A DNA stretch of 47,005 nucleotides from Deferrisomatales bacterium. Lineage in GTDB: Bacteria; Desulfobacterota; Deferrisomatia; Deferrisomatales; Deferrisomataceae. Both the position numbers and the translations under genes were made by a program. This document shows positions 45,559-47,005 of the stretch, in pieces (the stretch's first letter is position 1; each line of letters starts with the position of its first letter). The notes under the pieces were generated by a model. That model did no database searches and was not told where the DNA came from. It saw nothing but the letters and a program-made list of their open reading frames with translations. The stretch lies in NCBI GenBank assembly GCA_024277875.1, contig JAJRUI010000005.1, positions 1 to 47,005 on the forward strand, written 5' to 3'.

Positions 45559-46139
45559 TGCTCCCCCCGCTTTCCGGACACGATTTCGGCCAGCCGGAGC
45601 AACTGGGCGCCCAGACGGATCCCCGCGCGCTGCCCCGCGTCCGGGTTAATCTGGAACCGGACCTTCCCGTCCCGGATTACAAAGTTGATGGTCCCCCCGT
45701 CCTCGCAGAACCCCTCGCTCTCTCCCACGATTAGAACGGGCCGGCTTTCGACCGCCTCGAGCAGTTCCCGGACTTGGGCCTGCCGGTCCTTACTGACGAA
45801 AATCAGTTGGCAGCCCGCCGACTCGCGGACCGACGCGAGTTTCCGAACGGTGACGGACCGGTTGCGAACCCGTTTCCCCTCCAGGGCGTCCCACGCCCGG
45901 CCGAAGGGGGCGTCGCCGAGCGCGCAGAACTGCAGCGGGGCCGAGGCGTGGGCGAAGCTGTCCTCCGGCCAACTGGCGAACTTGGCGAAGTTGTACAGGA
46001 AGGCGGCCTTGACCGCGTACTCGACCGTTTCCCCGGCCCGGGCCACGGGGCCCGAGGTCCACGACAGCGCGCACGCGAGTGCCACGAGAAGCCATCCGCC
46101 GGGGCCACGCCGGTTGCGGAAGGTCGGGTTGCCGGACAC
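45555..46139 (-). CDS. YfiR-family (DUF4154) periplasmic protein
   Basis: 194 residues with a signal peptide (about 1-35). The mature start VEYAVKAAFLYNFAKFASWPED and the later LIFVSKDRQAQVRELLEAV, VLIVGESEGFCEDGGTINFV and RAGIRLGAQLLRLAEIV are the DUF4154 pattern. In Pseudomonas YfiR holds down a membrane signalling protein; here the partner gene, overlapped by 4 bases, is a CHASE-like kinase whose sensor domain matches that kind of partner. It follows the TonB-receptor gene by 7 bases. GTG start with GAGG before it. Confidence 0.9.
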
Positions 46140-46146
46140 GAGAGCC

Positions 46147-47005
46147 TCAGAACGCCCAGGTGGCTTTCACGTACACGCTGCGTTCGACCTCGGTGGGGAC
46201 GGGGCCGCTAACCGATTCCATCGCCGCTTCCAGGTGGCGGCTCTCCAGGAGGTTCTGGCCGACCAGCGACAGGTCCACGGCGTCCCAGGGCTTCCAGCCC
46301 AGGCGCACGTCCAGGGTGAGGTAGTCGCCCACCTCGGGCGTGGACGCCCAGCGTAGCCGGTCGGCGTAACGCAGCCACAGGTCCAGTTCGACGTTCTCCG
46401 GCAGGTCCATCTGGGAGCGGAGCGAGACCTGGTGTTTCGGCGTGCTCTCCGCGAAAAACTCAGCCTCGTCCTCGTCCGCGGTGTTGTCGGCCTGCAGATC
46501 CAGGTGCAGGTACGTATAGGCCGCCAGCAACCGCCACCCGTCCAGGACGCCCCACCCGGCCGCCAGTTCCACGCCGTAGCCCGTTCCGTCCATGTTGTTG
46601 GCCAGGCTGACGGGCTGGAGTACGTATGGGGTCAAGGGGTCCAGAACGGGCACCGGGGTGCCGAGCGTGCTGCTGCGCAGGTTGTCGTAGAAGTTGACGA
46701 AACCGGCCAGGTCCAGGGTGAACCGCTCGCCGGTGTTCAGCCGGTACCCCGCCTCCAACGCGATCACCCGCTCGGTGTCGAAGTCATCCGAACCCTCGAT
46801 TCCCATCAGGATCGGCAAAGGCCCGGGGTTTTGCCCGGTGCTCGGGGGAATGGTCGCGAACAGGAAGTCGGCGTCCACCTCTCCCCGGGACGGGGTCCGC
46901 ACCGCGCGGGACGCGGCGGCCCACACGGTGTGTCCGGCGTGGGGGGTCCAGACCAAGCGCCCGGTGGGTTGGACCTCGAAGCCCGTGTAGTCGTTGTGTT
47001 CGAAC
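46147..47005 (-). CDS. TonB-dependent outer-membrane receptor, C-terminal part
   Basis: About 285 residues of the beta barrel; the gene continues beyond the right edge of the window. Alternating strands with the typical FEHNDYTGFEVQPTGRLVW and AASRAVRTPSRGEVD at the left, and a terminal strand ending in YVKATWAF, with Phe as last residue as required for barrel assembly. It imports a large ligand using TonB energy. It lies upstream of the YfiR and kinase genes in one transcription unit, so it may provide or respond to the sensed ligand. The plug and TonB box are not in the window. Confidence 0.92.
   Translation of the reverse strand, partial: FEHNDYTGFEVQPTGRLVWTPHAGHTVWAAASRAVRTPSRGEVDADFLFATIPPSTGQNPGPLPILMGIEGSDDFDTERVIALEAGYRLNTGERFTLDLAGFVNFYDNLRSSTLGTPVPVLDPLTPYVLQPVSLANNMDGTGYGVELAAGWGVLDGWRLLAAYTYLHLDLQADNTADEDEAEFFAESTPKHQVSLRSQMDLPENVELDLWLRYADRLRWASTPEVGDYLTLDVRLGWKPWDAVDLSLVGQNLLESRHLEAAMESVSGPVPTEVERSVYVKATWAF

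Overview
The window is high-GC bacterial chromosome from a Gram-negative with an envelope and c-type cytochrome biology. Markers are a ten-haem periplasmic cytochrome, an outer-membrane haem lipoprotein, a TonB-dependent receptor, an MMPL/LolA-like/DUF1302 export operon, a TAXI-TRAP uptake operon, CheD and HD-GYP signalling, and heavy use of GTG starts. This suits a high-GC Desulfobacterota-type organism (former Deltaproteobacteria; a Deferrisoma-like lineage is one guess). That placement is inference from gene content; no rRNA or tRNA gene is present to test it.

Layout. 18-2320 (+): a TlpA-type thioredoxin and a HEAT-repeat lipidless exported protein, translationally coupled. 2321-2922: a composite of two dispersed repeat families (called R1 and R2 here). 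2920-5077 (-): decaheme cytochrome and an EamA exporter. 5191-7951 (+): a small zinc ribbon and a polar amino-acid type ABC importer. 8171-9778 (-): a lipoprotein that mixes calcium-binding type-3 repeats with cytochrome c domains. 10066-18988 (-): one long operon cheD, HDOD, YjbQ, phoH, class A PBP, DUF362 ferredoxin, hydantoinase-like, histone-deacetylase-like; most junctions are 4-bp overlaps. 19323-20027 (+): cytidylate-kinase-like protein. 20120-24882 (-): DUF1302, LolA-like and MMPL transporter, the last cut by an in-frame amber codon. 25076-28731: HD-GYP phosphodiesterase, prmA, an RNase H-fold protein and a MarC-family protein. 28820-32876: a module of an ECF sigma factor and its CBM48-bearing partner, divergent from a Gly/Gln-rich secreted peptide and a large calcium-repeat lipoprotein, with matching ECF-type promoters in the shared intergenic region. 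33004-42309: an AEC transporter (+), then a minus-strand operon for uptake and CoA activation of an organic acid (FadR-type regulator, DUF1425 lipoprotein, TAXI binding protein, DUF1850, fused TRAP permease, acyl-CoA ligase, AEC transporter, FAH-family hydrolase). 42652-47005 (-): response regulator, CHASE-type hybrid kinase, YfiR-family protein and the C-terminal part of a TonB-dependent receptor.

Two themes stand out. First, R2 and R1 repeats recur at about eight places in 47 kb, always at gene ends; several times the element terminus TA(A/G)CAGG supplies the stop codon of the neighbouring gene, once the element supplies the last ~20 codons of a kinase, and once it abuts or replaces the 5' end of a gene. 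Second, the ECF/CBM48/calcium-repeat lipoprotein module at 28820-32876 is a self-contained divergent unit with promoter evidence in the sequence and no obvious named function; it is the best candidate for an undescribed system. All coordinates and motifs were read by eye; family names are from recognition of motifs, not from database searches.
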